Assembly: GCA_934157235.1 (NCBI GenBank)
Contig: CAKPHH010000001.1
Coordinates: 434,001-498,000 of the forward strand
From: an uncultured Bacilli bacterium
GTDB taxonomy: Bacteria > Bacillota_I > Bacilli_A > RF39 > UBA660
DNA: 64,000 bases
Reading direction: 5' to 3'
Shown: positions 43,301 through 51,971 of the stretch, piece by piece
Layout of the letters: every line of letters begins with the position of its first letter
Numbering within the stretch: the stretch's first letter is position 1
The notes under the pieces: generated by a model
Seen by the model: only the letters and a program-made list of their open reading frames with translations
Database searches by the model: none
What the model was told of the DNA's origin: nothing
Program-made: the position numbers and the translations under genes

Positions 43301-43357
43301 AAACCCACCTACTTCAATAAATAAATTATATCAAAAATAAAGAACTTTCTCAACTCA

Positions 43358-43384
43358 AAGAAAAGAACTCTCCTAAGAAAGCCC
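43358..43384 (-). terminator. Terminator between the M18 peptidase and radical SAM genes
   Basis: An 8-bp stem with several G-T pairs (arms 43365-43372 and 43377-43384, loop of 4) is followed by TTTTCTTT on the minus strand. It would end the transcript of the aminopeptidase gene. Confidence 0.5.
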
Positions 43385-43481
43385 TTACCTTTTCTTTTTC
43401 TATACACATTAAACACTACAATAGAAGCAATTATAATAGATAAACCAATTGTATAAATAATTGGCACACATAATTATCAAA

Positions 43482-44876
43482 TTAATAATTAACCTTTTCA
43501 CTCTCTTCAAAGAATGCTTTATATCCTGAATAAGCTGCATAAATATCTAATTTACTCGTAACTTCATATGGTGAATGCATTGATATTACTGGAACTCCAC
43601 AATCTATAACATCTATTCCTTTATTAGCTAAAATATAAGCAATAGTTCCGCCTCCACCAATATCTACTTTACCAAGTTCCGATACTTGATATTTAACTTT
43701 ATTTCTTTCAAAAACACTTCTTACATAAGCTACAAATTCTGCATTCGCATCACTGGCTCCTGACTTACCTCTTGCTCCTGTATATTTATTTAATTCAACA
43801 CCATAGCCAATAAATGAAGCATTATTAAACTCCGAAACATCTTGGTAATTAGGATCAACTCCAGCTCCTACATCAGCAGATAACATTCTAGAGTTACAAT
43901 AAGTTCTATTTAAACTAGCTGGACTATCTCCACTAGTTTTTTCTAATAAAATATGCATAAAATTATCAAACATCTCTGAATACATTCCCGTATTTCCTAC
44001 ACTACCAATTTCTTCTTTATCCGCAAATATCGCAACACTTGTAACATCAGCTACTCTAGCATCAAGAATAGCTCTTAAAGTAGCATAAGCACAAACTTTA
44101 TCATCTTGTCCATATCCAGCAACCATACTGCAATCAAAACCTAAACTTCTTGCTTTAAATGCTGGAACAATTTCTATTTCTGAACTTAAAAAGTCTGCCT
44201 CAACAATCCCATACTTTTCATTTAATAGTTTTAAAACATTACTCTTAACTGAATTTTCTTTTTCATCACCTGGAATACTTCCAATTAATAAATTTAATCC
44301 TTCCCCTTCAATTGCCTCTGTAATTTTCTTCTCATTTTGTCTTTGTGATAAATGTGGCAAAATATCAGTAATTGTAAATATTGGATCATCCATATCTTCT
44401 CCAATATTAACTTCTATTTTCTCTCCATTAGTCTTAACAATAACACCATGTAACGCTAAAGGAATTGTTGTCCATTGATACTTCTTAATTCCCCCATAAT
44501 AATGTGTCTTAAATAATGCAAGTTTAGCATCTTCATATATTGGATTAGGTTTTAAATCAAGCCTTGGTGAATCAATATGAGCACCAACTATATTAACTCC
44601 CTCTTCTAACTTACTCTTCCCAATAACAGCCGCAAAAATACTCTTTTTCCTATTATTGAAATAAACTTTATCTCCACTATTTAAAATATCTACATCACAA
44701 ATATTTTTAAAACCTTGACTCTCTAATTCTAAAACAATACTTTTATTAGCTTCTCTTTCTGTCTTGGAATTATTTAAAAATTTAATGTAATCATCAGAAA
44801 AATCAAATACTTTTTGTCTTTCATCATCATTTAAACTTTTCCAACCATTTTCTTTTTTGTTTAAAATATTTTCCAT
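43482..44876 (-). CDS. M18 family aminopeptidase
   Basis: A cytosolic zinc aminopeptidase of about 464 residues. Metal and catalytic blocks are VGAHIDSPRLDLKPNPIYED, ATLRAILDARVADVTSVAIF followed by ADKEEIGSVGNTG (Asp and Glu ligands), ADVGAGVDPNY and VISMHSPYEV with the terminal His ligand. It is the length of bacterial M18 enzymes, which remove acidic or neutral N-terminal residues. Starts at 44891 and 44888 lack a ribosome site; the ATG at 44876 has GGAGG 5 bases upstream. Confidence 0.93.
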   Translation of the reverse strand: MENILNKKENGWKSLNDDERQKVFDFSDDYIKFLNNSKTEREANKSIVLELESQGFKNICDVDILNSGDKVYFNNRKKSIFAAVIGKSKLEEGVNIVGAHIDSPRLDLKPNPIYEDAKLALFKTHYYGGIKKYQWTTIPLALHGVIVKTNGEKIEVNIGEDMDDPIFTITDILPHLSQRQNEKKITEAIEGEGLNLLIGSIPGDEKENSVKSNVLKLLNEKYGIVEADFLSSEIEIVPAFKARSLGFDCSMVAGYGQDDKVCAYATLRAILDARVADVTSVAIFADKEEIGSVGNTGMYSEMFDNFMHILLEKTSGDSPASLNRTYCNSRMLSADVGAGVDPNYQDVSEFNNASFIGYGVELNKYTGARGKSGASDANAEFVAYVRSVFERNKVKYQVSELGKVDIGGGGTIAYILANKGIDVIDCGVPVISMHSPYEVTSKLDIYAAYSGYKAFFEESEKVNY

Positions 44877-44940
44877 AATAACCTCCATCATTATAAGTTC
44901 TATATATAGTATACTACAAATTCCTCTTCATATTCTATAA

Positions 44941-46044
44941 TTAATTATTTTGATATTTAGTTATATCATCAACTCTTAATGCTAAATAAGGTACATTTCT
45001 TTTCTCTTCTTTTAAAAATAAAGCAAAAGTATCATTTACATTAAAGTATCTTGTTTTCTCTTCTTCAGCCATACTAGTAGTCTTCCAACTATCAACTCCA
45101 GCTTCACTCTTTACTTTCCCACCAGTCTCATCTAAAGAAAACTTAATAGATTGAATTGCTTTTTCTATCATTGCTATATTACCATCTGCTGTATTAAACT
45201 TTTTATTTTCTAATTCTTTATATTCTCTTTTTACATTAAATGAAAGTATAGGTGCCATAAAAAAGTCTTTTTCTGAAAAATCTCTACTTTCTTCATATTC
45301 ATTAGTCTTTTTCATCATACTATCATATATCTCTTTAAATGTTTCTCCCTCTGGATTCTTATAAAATATAACTTCATCATTATCTTTAGTCTTTATCTTA
45401 ACAGCAAAATCATTCTTAGAATTATAAAATAATACTTCAATCTGTTTTCTTACTGCCTCTTTTGAATTTTTATTTACTCCAAAATATTTAATATCCTCGT
45501 ATTCTCCAAACTTAGCATTATCTAAAACACTAAACTTACTCTTATATTCAAACTCTCTATATAGCATTGTATAAAAGAAATATCTTCTTAAATCTGGATT
45601 AGTAGGATCATCTAAAGCTTCCTCACTCCAATCAAAATCTTTCAAAATATCACTTGTTTGATTAAATTTCTCTTTAATACCTTTTTCTATTTCTTCTTTT
45701 AATTTTTTAGTTTTCAATCCATAAATCTTAAAGTAATACTCATCAGATAGCATATCTTCTGTAAAACTTTCTTTATTAAGGTTTTCTACCATTTCTAGTT
45801 GTGGATTAAAAGCAACATCTGTTTTAACAATTTCATTTTTCATATCATTCCAAACTAATTGAAATGTAGCACACCAACTACTATCAGTAGTTATCTTATC
45901 ATCCATAGTAGGTACAATTGTGATACCTTTAGTTAATGGTATTTCTTTTACTTTATTATTACCCATAAAATAAATAATTCCTCCTAAGATAATTAAACAA
46001 ATACAAGAAATAATAATTATTCTTTTCTTCCTAATTTTTTTCAT
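44941..46044 (-). CDS. Membrane-anchored exported protein, possibly serpin-like
   Basis: A 367-residue protein with a basic head, one transmembrane or signal helix (about 8-27) and an outer globular region. The opening of the outer part, TTDSSWCATFQLVWNDMKNE, is typical of a recurrent family in gut Bacillota. The end faintly recalls a serpin: IKFSLDETGGKVKSEAG resembles the reactive-loop hinge, and YFNVNDTFALFLKEEKRNVP then LALRVDDI resembles the serpin F-x-V-x-x-P-F-x-F-x-I-R end. I could not confirm the serpin core, so this is tentative. AGAGGTG precedes the ATG. It lies 57 bases after a metallopeptidase gene. Confidence 0.6.
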   Translation of the reverse strand: MKKIRKKRIIIISCICLIILGGIIYFMGNNKVKEIPLTKGITIVPTMDDKITTDSSWCATFQLVWNDMKNEIVKTDVAFNPQLEMVENLNKESFTEDMLSDEYYFKIYGLKTKKLKEEIEKGIKEKFNQTSDILKDFDWSEEALDDPTNPDLRRYFFYTMLYREFEYKSKFSVLDNAKFGEYEDIKYFGVNKNSKEAVRKQIEVLFYNSKNDFAVKIKTKDNDEVIFYKNPEGETFKEIYDSMMKKTNEYEESRDFSEKDFFMAPILSFNVKREYKELENKKFNTADGNIAMIEKAIQSIKFSLDETGGKVKSEAGVDSWKTTSMAEEEKTRYFNVNDTFALFLKEEKRNVPYLALRVDDITKYQNN

Positions 46045-46101
46045 TAAAACACCTCTTTCTTCATTTAATATTTACTTTTTCTAAAATACCACCATTTTTC
46101 A

Positions 46102-46791
46102 TTAATTAAAAATATTACTCAAAATAGACTCTCCGTATTTTATAATTTCATCTTCATTATACATTATTTTTCTAAACTTCTCAAACCCTAACTTATCATA
46201 TATTTCTTTAACCGCAATTAAACTAAGTAAATATCCATTATACTTATCATTTTTAAAAGATGTTCCATGAGAAATCTCATTCAAATTAGGAACTTCCATC
46301 GTAGTTTTTCTAACTTCATTTAAAAACTTATCATATGAATCCTTAGTAAAATTATACTCACCAGAAAATAACTGAGCCATTCCCTCATCAAACCAAATTA
46401 TTCTCTTCATACCTAACTTTTCCCATACTAACTCTTGATACATAATATGAAATAACTCATGTGAAGCACAATGTTTATAATGGTTAAGATTAGGGTTATC
46501 ATTTTTTATATTAGGACTTAAACACATATTAATCATTCCCTGATCAAAAGTACCAGTTGCGTATTCCGGTAAAGACTCATTATCTCCTCTTAAATCATAA
46601 ATAAACTCTCTAAACTTACCCAAATCATCAAAAAAATTAATCTGTATTTTTTTAAAACTACCAACTCCAAATAACTTCTTATAAAATTCAAAAGAACTAT
46701 TCAAAATATCCTCTAATCCTTCTGTAATAATACTCAAACTATCTGGTGCATATAAAATAAAATTATCATTATCAAACTGAACTTTTTCCAT
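46102..46791 (-). CDS. Gluzincin-type metallopeptidase (MA clan, peptidase_MA-like)
   Basis: A 229-residue protein with ASHELFHIMYQE (HExxH) followed about 20 residues later by IIWFDEGMAQLFSGEYN, where the third ligand Glu lies, as in M1-type and peptidase_MA-like domains. No signal peptide is visible. It is short for an M1 enzyme and contains only the catalytic domain. Its start overlaps the S41-like gene by 20 bases, and the two are surely translated together. Substrate unknown. Confidence 0.8.
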   Translation of the reverse strand: MEKVQFDNDNFILYAPDSLSIITEGLEDILNSSFEFYKKLFGVGSFKKIQINFFDDLGKFREFIYDLRGDNESLPEYATGTFDQGMINMCLSPNIKNDNPNLNHYKHCASHELFHIMYQELVWEKLGMKRIIWFDEGMAQLFSGEYNFTKDSYDKFLNEVRKTTMEVPNLNEISHGTSFKNDKYNGYLLSLIAVKEIYDKLGFEKFRKIMYNEDEIIKYGESILSNIFN

Positions 46792-47989
46792 TAAATTCCT
46801 CCTCTAAATATTGAAATGCCATCTTCATCTGTATATCTCTTCCAGCGACAATATCATTAATGGTTTCTTTTTTTTCTAAATCTGGCTTTATAAAAATTGG
46901 TTCTAATAACTCTGTTTTATCTTTAAAATACTCAAAAAAATTATCTTTTGAAAAACTAGTACAATTATAATCATTATCATAAAGAAAATAACTAGAACTT
47001 CTCTTAACAATTAAATCAGTACCTTCAATTTTATATTCAGATGGATTATTACCAAAGGCATTAAGTGAAGTACTAATATTAGTTCCAATAACATAAGCAC
47101 CTATTTTCTTTAACTCAACCAATGCCATTCTCCCAGAAGAAAATACATATTCATTTATTAAAACAACAACCATCTTTCCTTTCAAAAACTCTATCAAAGG
47201 CCTAACAATACTAGAATCTCCTCCACCATTATATCTTAAATCTATAATATACTTATCACTATGAATTGTACTAATCTTCTTAATTAACTCCTCCATTTTA
47301 TCTTTATCCCGACAAACATTATAATGAATAACCACACAATCATTAACCAACTCATAAGAATAATTTTCTGGAAGAAAACTTGCCTCTACTTCATCAACTA
47401 AATTATTAATATCAAAACTAATCACTTCCCTATGCACTCCATCACTAACTAAAAAATCGAACTCGAAAGTTGTACTATCTATACTAGGTAAAGTTCTTAA
47501 CATATCAATATCTTCAAGTATACTTACTTGTCTTGTTCTTAAATATTCTTCTGTTGAGTAACAACAAATTTCTTCTATTTCATCCAATAACTTATTAACT
47601 ATAACACCATTAATCTCTAATACTTTCCAAGCCTTATATTTATTAAACTTTGAAGGCACATTAATTATATAAACTTCATTATCTTCGATCTTTAACTCAA
47701 TAGGTAAATATCTTTCCTCACGAAAAAGTACTTTAGTATGTGAATCATACTTAGAAAGCATAAATTTAATTAAAAAGTTTATTATATAACAAATATCATA
47801 TTGATCATATCTATCTTTAACTAGCTGATTTTCAATTTTTTGTTTCAACTCTTTCTTTGTATGAAAAAAGTAAAATCCAGGATGTCCAAAAAACTCCATA
47901 TCCTTCCACACAACTTTTCCGTTATCAATAAAATTAAATGCATCTTGTATAACCTTTTTAGCCTCATCCTTACTAAAGTACTTCATCAT
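46772..47989 (-). CDS. S41 (C-terminal processing protease-like) peptidase
   Basis: A protein of about 406 residues with the S41 core: YIIDLRYNGGGDSSIVRPLI and VVLINEYVFSSGRMALVEL, whose Ser follows the usual S-x-G-E-x pattern, and AYVIGTNIS. There is no PDZ domain and no signal peptide, so it is a cytosolic-type or degenerate member. The nucleophile position is present, but the typical catalytic Lys is not obvious. The frame opens at a GTG at 47995; ATGs at 47989 and 47986 lie behind AGGTGA. It overlaps the following metallopeptidase gene by 20 bases. Confidence 0.75.
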   Translation of the reverse strand: MMKYFSKDEAKKVIQDAFNFIDNGKVVWKDMEFFGHPGFYFFHTKKELKQKIENQLVKDRYDQYDICYIINFLIKFMLSKYDSHTKVLFREERYLPIELKIEDNEVYIINVPSKFNKYKAWKVLEINGVIVNKLLDEIEEICCYSTEEYLRTRQVSILEDIDMLRTLPSIDSTTFEFDFLVSDGVHREVISFDINNLVDEVEASFLPENYSYELVNDCVVIHYNVCRDKDKMEELIKKISTIHSDKYIIDLRYNGGGDSSIVRPLIEFLKGKMVVVLINEYVFSSGRMALVELKKIGAYVIGTNISTSLNAFGNNPSEYKIEGTDLIVKRSSSYFLYDNDYNCTSFSKDNFFEYFKDKTELLEPIFIKPDLEKKETINDIVAGRDIQMKMAFQYLEEEFNGKSSV

Positions 47990-47995
47990 TATCAC

Positions 47996-48541
47996 CTACT
48001 CTAAATCTTCTCTAACAATAGAATACATATACGTATCATGATATCCATCTTTTAAAATAACATAACTTCTAAGAAGGCCTTCATACCTCATACCACACTT
48101 TTCCATAACCTTTCTAGAAGCTTCATTAGAAACAACGCAACAAGTCTGAAATCTATTAACAAGTAACTCTTCAAAAGCATATTTTATAACTCTTTTTAAA
48201 GCCTCACTCATATAACCATTATTACAATATTTCTCATCTATGGCATAAGTTGCTTCAACGCATTCATTTACTTCTTCTACTTTTAATACAATCATTCCAA
48301 TTATCTTACCAGTATCTTTTAAAGTTATAACCCAGTTATAGTAATCTTCATTTTTATTCTTTTCATCAATCATTTCTAAAGAAGAAATCTCTTCTTCTAG
48401 TGTTCTCTTCTCTTTATTTAGATAATATAAAAATCTCTCTTGATTAATAAAACCATTATATATTTCTATAGCATCTTCTTTATAAATTCTTCTTAGTAAT
48501 AGTCGATCAGTCTCCAATTTCTTAGTTCCGTTATGTCTCAT
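47996..48541 (-). CDS. GNAT family N-acetyltransferase (RimJ/RimL type)
   Basis: A 181-residue acetyltransferase. It begins LETDRLLLRRIYKEDA, typical of RimJ/RimL-like proteins. It has the acetyl-CoA loop region IDEKYCNNGYMSEALKRVIK and ends with ASRKVMEKCGMRYEGLLRSY. The acceptor is unknown. The ATG at 48541 has GGGG 6 bases upstream; it starts within the end of the HD gene. It is followed immediately by the S41 gene. Confidence 0.85.
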   Translation of the reverse strand: MRHNGTKKLETDRLLLRRIYKEDAIEIYNGFINQERFLYYLNKEKRTLEEEISSLEMIDEKNKNEDYYNWVITLKDTGKIIGMIVLKVEEVNECVEATYAIDEKYCNNGYMSEALKRVIKYAFEELLVNRFQTCCVVSNEASRKVMEKCGMRYEGLLRSYVILKDGYHDTYMYSIVREDLE

Positions 48542-48542
48542 C

Positions 48543-48956
48543 CTAAACCCCACTCTTTATAAATTCAATTAATAAAACACATCTCTTATATACAACTGAA
48601 TCTTCTCCATATCTACTCTTTATATCTTTGAGTCTTTCTTCAAAGCCAACAACATTTCCATACTTATCAACTTGCATATCAGCTGTATTTAATATTTTTA
48701 AATATAAAGAACTATACTCCTCTTGAACAACGCCATGATAATATACTTCTCTCCAGTATTTATAATTACTTCTTTTTAAAATATTTCCACCAACTACATT
48801 GTGATTCCCACCATCACAAAACTCATAACCAATATCATGATTAAGTCCTAAGACAAATAATTCTTCTAACTCTTCATTACTTAAATTATAGCTTTTACCA
48901 ATTTCCACCATACGTCTCGCAACACTAATAGAATGTTTTACTCGATCATTATCCAT
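48543..48956 (-). CDS. HD-domain hydrolase
   Basis: A 137-residue protein with VKHSISVARRMVEIGKSY (first His), VLGLNHDIGYEFCDGGNHN (the HD pair and a later His) and ILNTADMQVD (Asp). This is the metal-dependent phosphohydrolase fold; substrate unknown. GGGTGAT precedes the ATG. It lies 4 bases downstream of the nucleoside phosphorylase gene, so a nucleotide-related role is plausible. Confidence 0.78.
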   Translation of the reverse strand: MDNDRVKHSISVARRMVEIGKSYNLSNEELEELFVLGLNHDIGYEFCDGGNHNVVGGNILKRSNYKYWREVYYHGVVQEEYSSLYLKILNTADMQVDKYGNVVGFEERLKDIKSRYGEDSVVYKRCVLLIEFIKSGV

Positions 48957-48960
48957 ATCA

Positions 48961-49731
48961 TCACCCTTTAAATAATCTACATACTATCTCTGGTATTACT
49001 TCTTCTTTTACATAATGCCTGTACTTATTCTCCTCATCACTTCTACCAGAAAATAAAGATTTATTCATAAGAACATTATCAGATACTACAAAAATAGCTC
49101 CAGCATTAACACCTATCAAAGAACTTGCTTTAAATAATGTAGCCGTCTCCATTTCGATAGTTAAAGCACCCTTCTCTAAGAACTCATTGATATGTACAAA
49201 TTGTCCAAATATAGAGTCAACACTACAATTTAAAACATAATGATATCTAACATCAAAACCTTGAGCCAATCCAACTATCTTATTAGTAAACTCTACTGTC
49301 GGATATTCTATCTCAAAAAACTCATCCTTAAAATTCCTATTCAAATATCTAGAAGCTCCATCACAACAAATAGAACCTTTAGGAATAACAATATCTCCAA
49401 TTTTTATCTCACTACTTAAAGAGCCAACTGAACCTATAAATAAAATATTTTTACAATTAGTAACCCCTAAAGCAAGTACCATATCTAAAATAACTGGAGC
49501 TCCTACTTGTCCAACCTCAATATATGAAAAAGAAAAACCATCTCCATAAATATTAAAGACTTTATCGCTTACTTTTTCTATTTTCAAAACTTTATCCTTA
49601 AATATTTCATGACTCCACCAAGGAGCAAGAACTACATTATCAAGTATCTCTTCATATCCATATCTTTTAATTATATTTTCTCTAGTCGTTCCATATTTAA
49701 AATGCGCCTCTAAAATTTCATTGTACTTCAT
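48961..49731 (-). CDS. Nucleoside phosphorylase (PNP/UDP family)
   Basis: A 256-residue cytosolic enzyme that splits nucleosides with phosphate or water. Motifs: ILFIGSVGSLSSEIKIGDIV (phosphate/ribose site, usually GTAGG), VIPKGSICCDGASRY and ALTIEMETATLFKASSLIGV (M-E-x-E region binding ribose), then GAIFVVSDN with the catalytic Asp region. Purine or uridine specificity cannot be decided. AGGAG precedes the ATG. Its neighbours, an HD hydrolase and GrpB, form a tight run with gaps under 10 bases. Confidence 0.85.
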   Translation of the reverse strand: MKYNEILEAHFKYGTTRENIIKRYGYEEILDNVVLAPWWSHEIFKDKVLKIEKVSDKVFNIYGDGFSFSYIEVGQVGAPVILDMVLALGVTNCKNILFIGSVGSLSSEIKIGDIVIPKGSICCDGASRYLNRNFKDEFFEIEYPTVEFTNKIVGLAQGFDVRYHYVLNCSVDSIFGQFVHINEFLEKGALTIEMETATLFKASSLIGVNAGAIFVVSDNVLMNKSLFSGRSDEENKYRHYVKEEVIPEIVCRLFKG

Positions 49732-49740
49732 AAATATCTC

Positions 49741-50259
49741 CTACTTCTCCTCATAAGCTAACTTAATTATCTCATTAATAAACTCATTTTTAGATGCTGT
49801 ATATTTTTTTCTATCGTCAGCATATTTTACTGCCAAATCTTTTTTCAACTCTTCATACTTTTCTAAAGCCCAAATATTTTTTCTTAAATAATCTCTAAAA
49901 AGAATAGACTCAATATATCTCTTACTACCAGGCTCCATAACATGAATAAAATGTGTTCGGTTATCTTCATTTCCTTTTCGGACTAAAATTTCTCCCTCTG
50001 TAGAATCTTCTTTTACAGAATAAGGTTCTACCATAAACTTTTCCTTTACTTTATCAAAATCACTTAAATGCCTAACACCTACCGCTATATCAATAATAGG
50101 TTTAGCTGACAAACCTTCTATAGAAGTTGAACCAATATGTTCAATAGCTAGTGCTAGATCTCCAAACATCTCTTTTAATTTTTTCTCTTCTTCTAAGTAC
50201 ATATCCTTCCATTTTGGATTATACTTCTCCAACTTAACAGTCCCAACTTTTAATCCCAT
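49741..50259 (-). CDS. GrpB family protein (UPF0157, nucleotidyltransferase-like)
   Basis: A 172-residue member of the GrpB family, which has a nucleotidyltransferase fold and is often fused to dephospho-CoA kinase. Key text: VKLEKYNPKWKDMYLEEEKK, AIEHIGSTSIEGLSAKPIID (the family IGSTS signature) and RTHFIHVMEPGSKRY. The biochemical role is unsettled. The ribosome site is weak (AGGATG, 11 bases before the ATG). Confidence 0.88.
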   Translation of the reverse strand: MGLKVGTVKLEKYNPKWKDMYLEEEKKLKEMFGDLALAIEHIGSTSIEGLSAKPIIDIAVGVRHLSDFDKVKEKFMVEPYSVKEDSTEGEILVRKGNEDNRTHFIHVMEPGSKRYIESILFRDYLRKNIWALEKYEELKKDLAVKYADDRKKYTASKNEFINEIIKLAYEEK

Positions 50260-50378
50260 AATATAAACACATCCTAATATATCGTTACATCATATCATAA
50301 ATATAATCCAGATGTCTATCCTTTTTTCATCTTATAATAGAGTAAACTTTTCCTACTAAAATTAAATCAAAAAAACTC

Positions 50379-50798
50379 CTATACATTATCCTTTTCTAAT
50401 ATTTCAAGTATTATTTTCTCAACTGATTTCCAAGTGTTTTTTAAACTGTCATAACTTAAAACTTCTAAGACTTTATCAACTGGAGTCCAAACAACATCAT
50501 GCGTATCTTCACTTTGATTATTACTTTTTCCTTTATCAACTGCAAAAAACATGTAACAAGCACATTCTTCACCCTTTGGTGTTGTATATTTTTCTACAAA
50601 AGGTTCATACTCATCAATTATAAAAGCTATTCTCTTTGTCTCTTCAGCAACCTCTCTTACTGCTGTTTGCTTTAACGTTTCACCTTCTTCTACATGTCCT
50701 TTTGGAAACGAATAATCATTTTGCCTCTTCCTATAAATAACCACAACCTCTCTTGACTCTTTTCTTATCAAAAAACATCCTGCCTTTTTAGTAACCAT
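50379..50798 (-). CDS. NUDIX hydrolase
   Basis: A 139-residue NUDIX enzyme with the box GHVEEGETLKQTAVREVAEE and then ET, which matches G-x5-E-x7-R-E-x2-E-E. It starts MVTKKAGCFLIRKESREVVV and has SFPKGHVEEG like diadenosine polyphosphate hydrolases (MutT/Ap4A type). The substrate is probably a nucleoside polyphosphate. GAGGAG lies 8 bases before the ATG. Confidence 0.9.
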   Translation of the reverse strand: MVTKKAGCFLIRKESREVVVIYRKRQNDYSFPKGHVEEGETLKQTAVREVAEETKRIAFIIDEYEPFVEKYTTPKGEECACYMFFAVDKGKSNNQSEDTHDVVWTPVDKVLEVLSYDSLKNTWKSVEKIILEILEKDNV

Positions 50799-50822
50799 AC
50801 AATTAACTCCTCTACATCTAAA

Positions 50823-51800
50823 CTATATATAAGATGAAATATAATTATTTAAAAACTCTACTTCTTTATCACTAACATTAATATAACTTGATATATCTAA
50901 ATATTTTAAACAAGAAAACATCGAATTATGTAAAACTTTATCTAAAGTACCTTCGCTATAATCACTAGACTTTATCAAATCAACCAAATTAATTAAAGAC
51001 TTAAACACTCTAAATATATAAGCATTTTTAATTCTTAAATCATCCTCTACCAACATTCTCTTATAAACTTCTTCAATAAATAGCATATGATCCTTAATAA
51101 CCTTATCATTAACTTTTCTTCTACTAATCGAATAATCATTTATATAATAGTTGTACCAAATACTAGAACTTAAACCTATTCGTTTTACTCTATTCATAAA
51201 ATCAATCATAAATAAAGTATCTTCACTCATTCCAAGACTACTATTAAATCTTAAATCACCAAGTACGCATCTTTTATAAATCCTCGTATATATTCTTCCT
51301 GTTGGAAGACTACCAATATTTTTATTATCCTCCTTCAATTTACCCGACAACAACTTATCCATAACTAAATTTAAATTACTCTCATCGTAAATATAAAATC
51401 CCTCATCACATTTTCTCATCTTTACAACATCACTATTTTTAACTTCATTATATCCACCAATTACTAAATCTAAATCATTACCATTAATCAAACTAAATGC
51501 TTCTTCTAAAAAATTATCTTCTAAAGTATCATCACTATCTACAAAAGCTAAATACAAAGAACTAGAACTATCTATACCAATATTTCTAGCTCGACTTACG
51601 CCTCCATTAACTACATGTTTAACAATAAAATTACTTTTATCTTTAACATACTCATCCAAAAATAATTTAACTTCATCAAAACTACCATCATCAATTATAT
51701 AAACTCTATAATCTTTAAAAGACTGTCTTTCTATACTTTCTAAACATCGTTTCAAATCACTAATTGGTGTATTATAAACCGGCACAATTATATCTATCAT
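50823..51800 (-). CDS. Family 2 glycosyltransferase (GT-A)
   Basis: A 325-residue cytosolic transferase. It opens with IDIIVPVYNTPISDLKRCLE and has VYIIDDGSFDEV (nucleotide-sugar binding), GVSRARNIGIDSSSSLYLAF followed by VDSDDTLE (the DxD metal site) and SEDTLFMIDFM (acceptor loop ED). The long helical C-terminus has no membrane helix. Such enzymes build cell-surface glycans or teichoic acid side chains; no other glycan genes are adjacent. It starts just after a CYTH remnant. Confidence 0.88.
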   Translation of the reverse strand: MIDIIVPVYNTPISDLKRCLESIERQSFKDYRVYIIDDGSFDEVKLFLDEYVKDKSNFIVKHVVNGGVSRARNIGIDSSSSLYLAFVDSDDTLEDNFLEEAFSLINGNDLDLVIGGYNEVKNSDVVKMRKCDEGFYIYDESNLNLVMDKLLSGKLKEDNKNIGSLPTGRIYTRIYKRCVLGDLRFNSSLGMSEDTLFMIDFMNRVKRIGLSSSIWYNYYINDYSISRRKVNDKVIKDHMLFIEEVYKRMLVEDDLRIKNAYIFRVFKSLINLVDLIKSSDYSEGTLDKVLHNSMFSCLKYLDISSYINVSDKEVEFLNNYISSYI

Positions 51801-51801
51801 T

Positions 51802-51919
51802 TTAAACCTCTATTTTAAATTTCTTAATCATCATTTCTGTCTTACCCATATCTTACTCTTTTGATACTTTAATACCAAGTCCATCAATAAACTTCAACTA
51901 GTATTTCTATTTCTTTCAT
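51802..51919 (-). pseudogene. Remnant of a CYTH (class IV adenylate cyclase-like) gene
   Basis: An ATG at 51919 with GGAGGG upstream reads MKEIEILVEVY, the usual start of CyaB-like CYTH proteins, then stops. One base over, FIDGLGIKVSKE and, after a TAA, DMGKTEMMIKKFKIEV resemble the C-terminus of the same family. The 120 or so codons between are deleted. The remnant still provides the region just ahead of the glycosyltransferase start. Confidence 0.6.
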
Positions 51920-51945
51920 AAAGTATCCCTCCAAAATAATTATAT

Positions 51946-51971
51946 CAAAAAAGTAGATCTAAAATCTACTT
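51946..51971 (-). terminator. Terminator after the methyltransferase gene
   Basis: An 8-bp perfect hairpin (arms 51951-51958 and 51964-51971, loop of 5) is followed by TTTTG on the minus strand. The distal arm overlaps the methyltransferase stop. Confidence 0.75.

Noticed and set aside
43385..43481. Small single-helix protein starting at a GTG downstream of the M18 gene (PIIYTIGLSIIIASIVVFNV)
   Set aside because: No ribosome site precedes it, the frame runs through the hairpin at 43365-43384, and no natural end is found before the next transcript.
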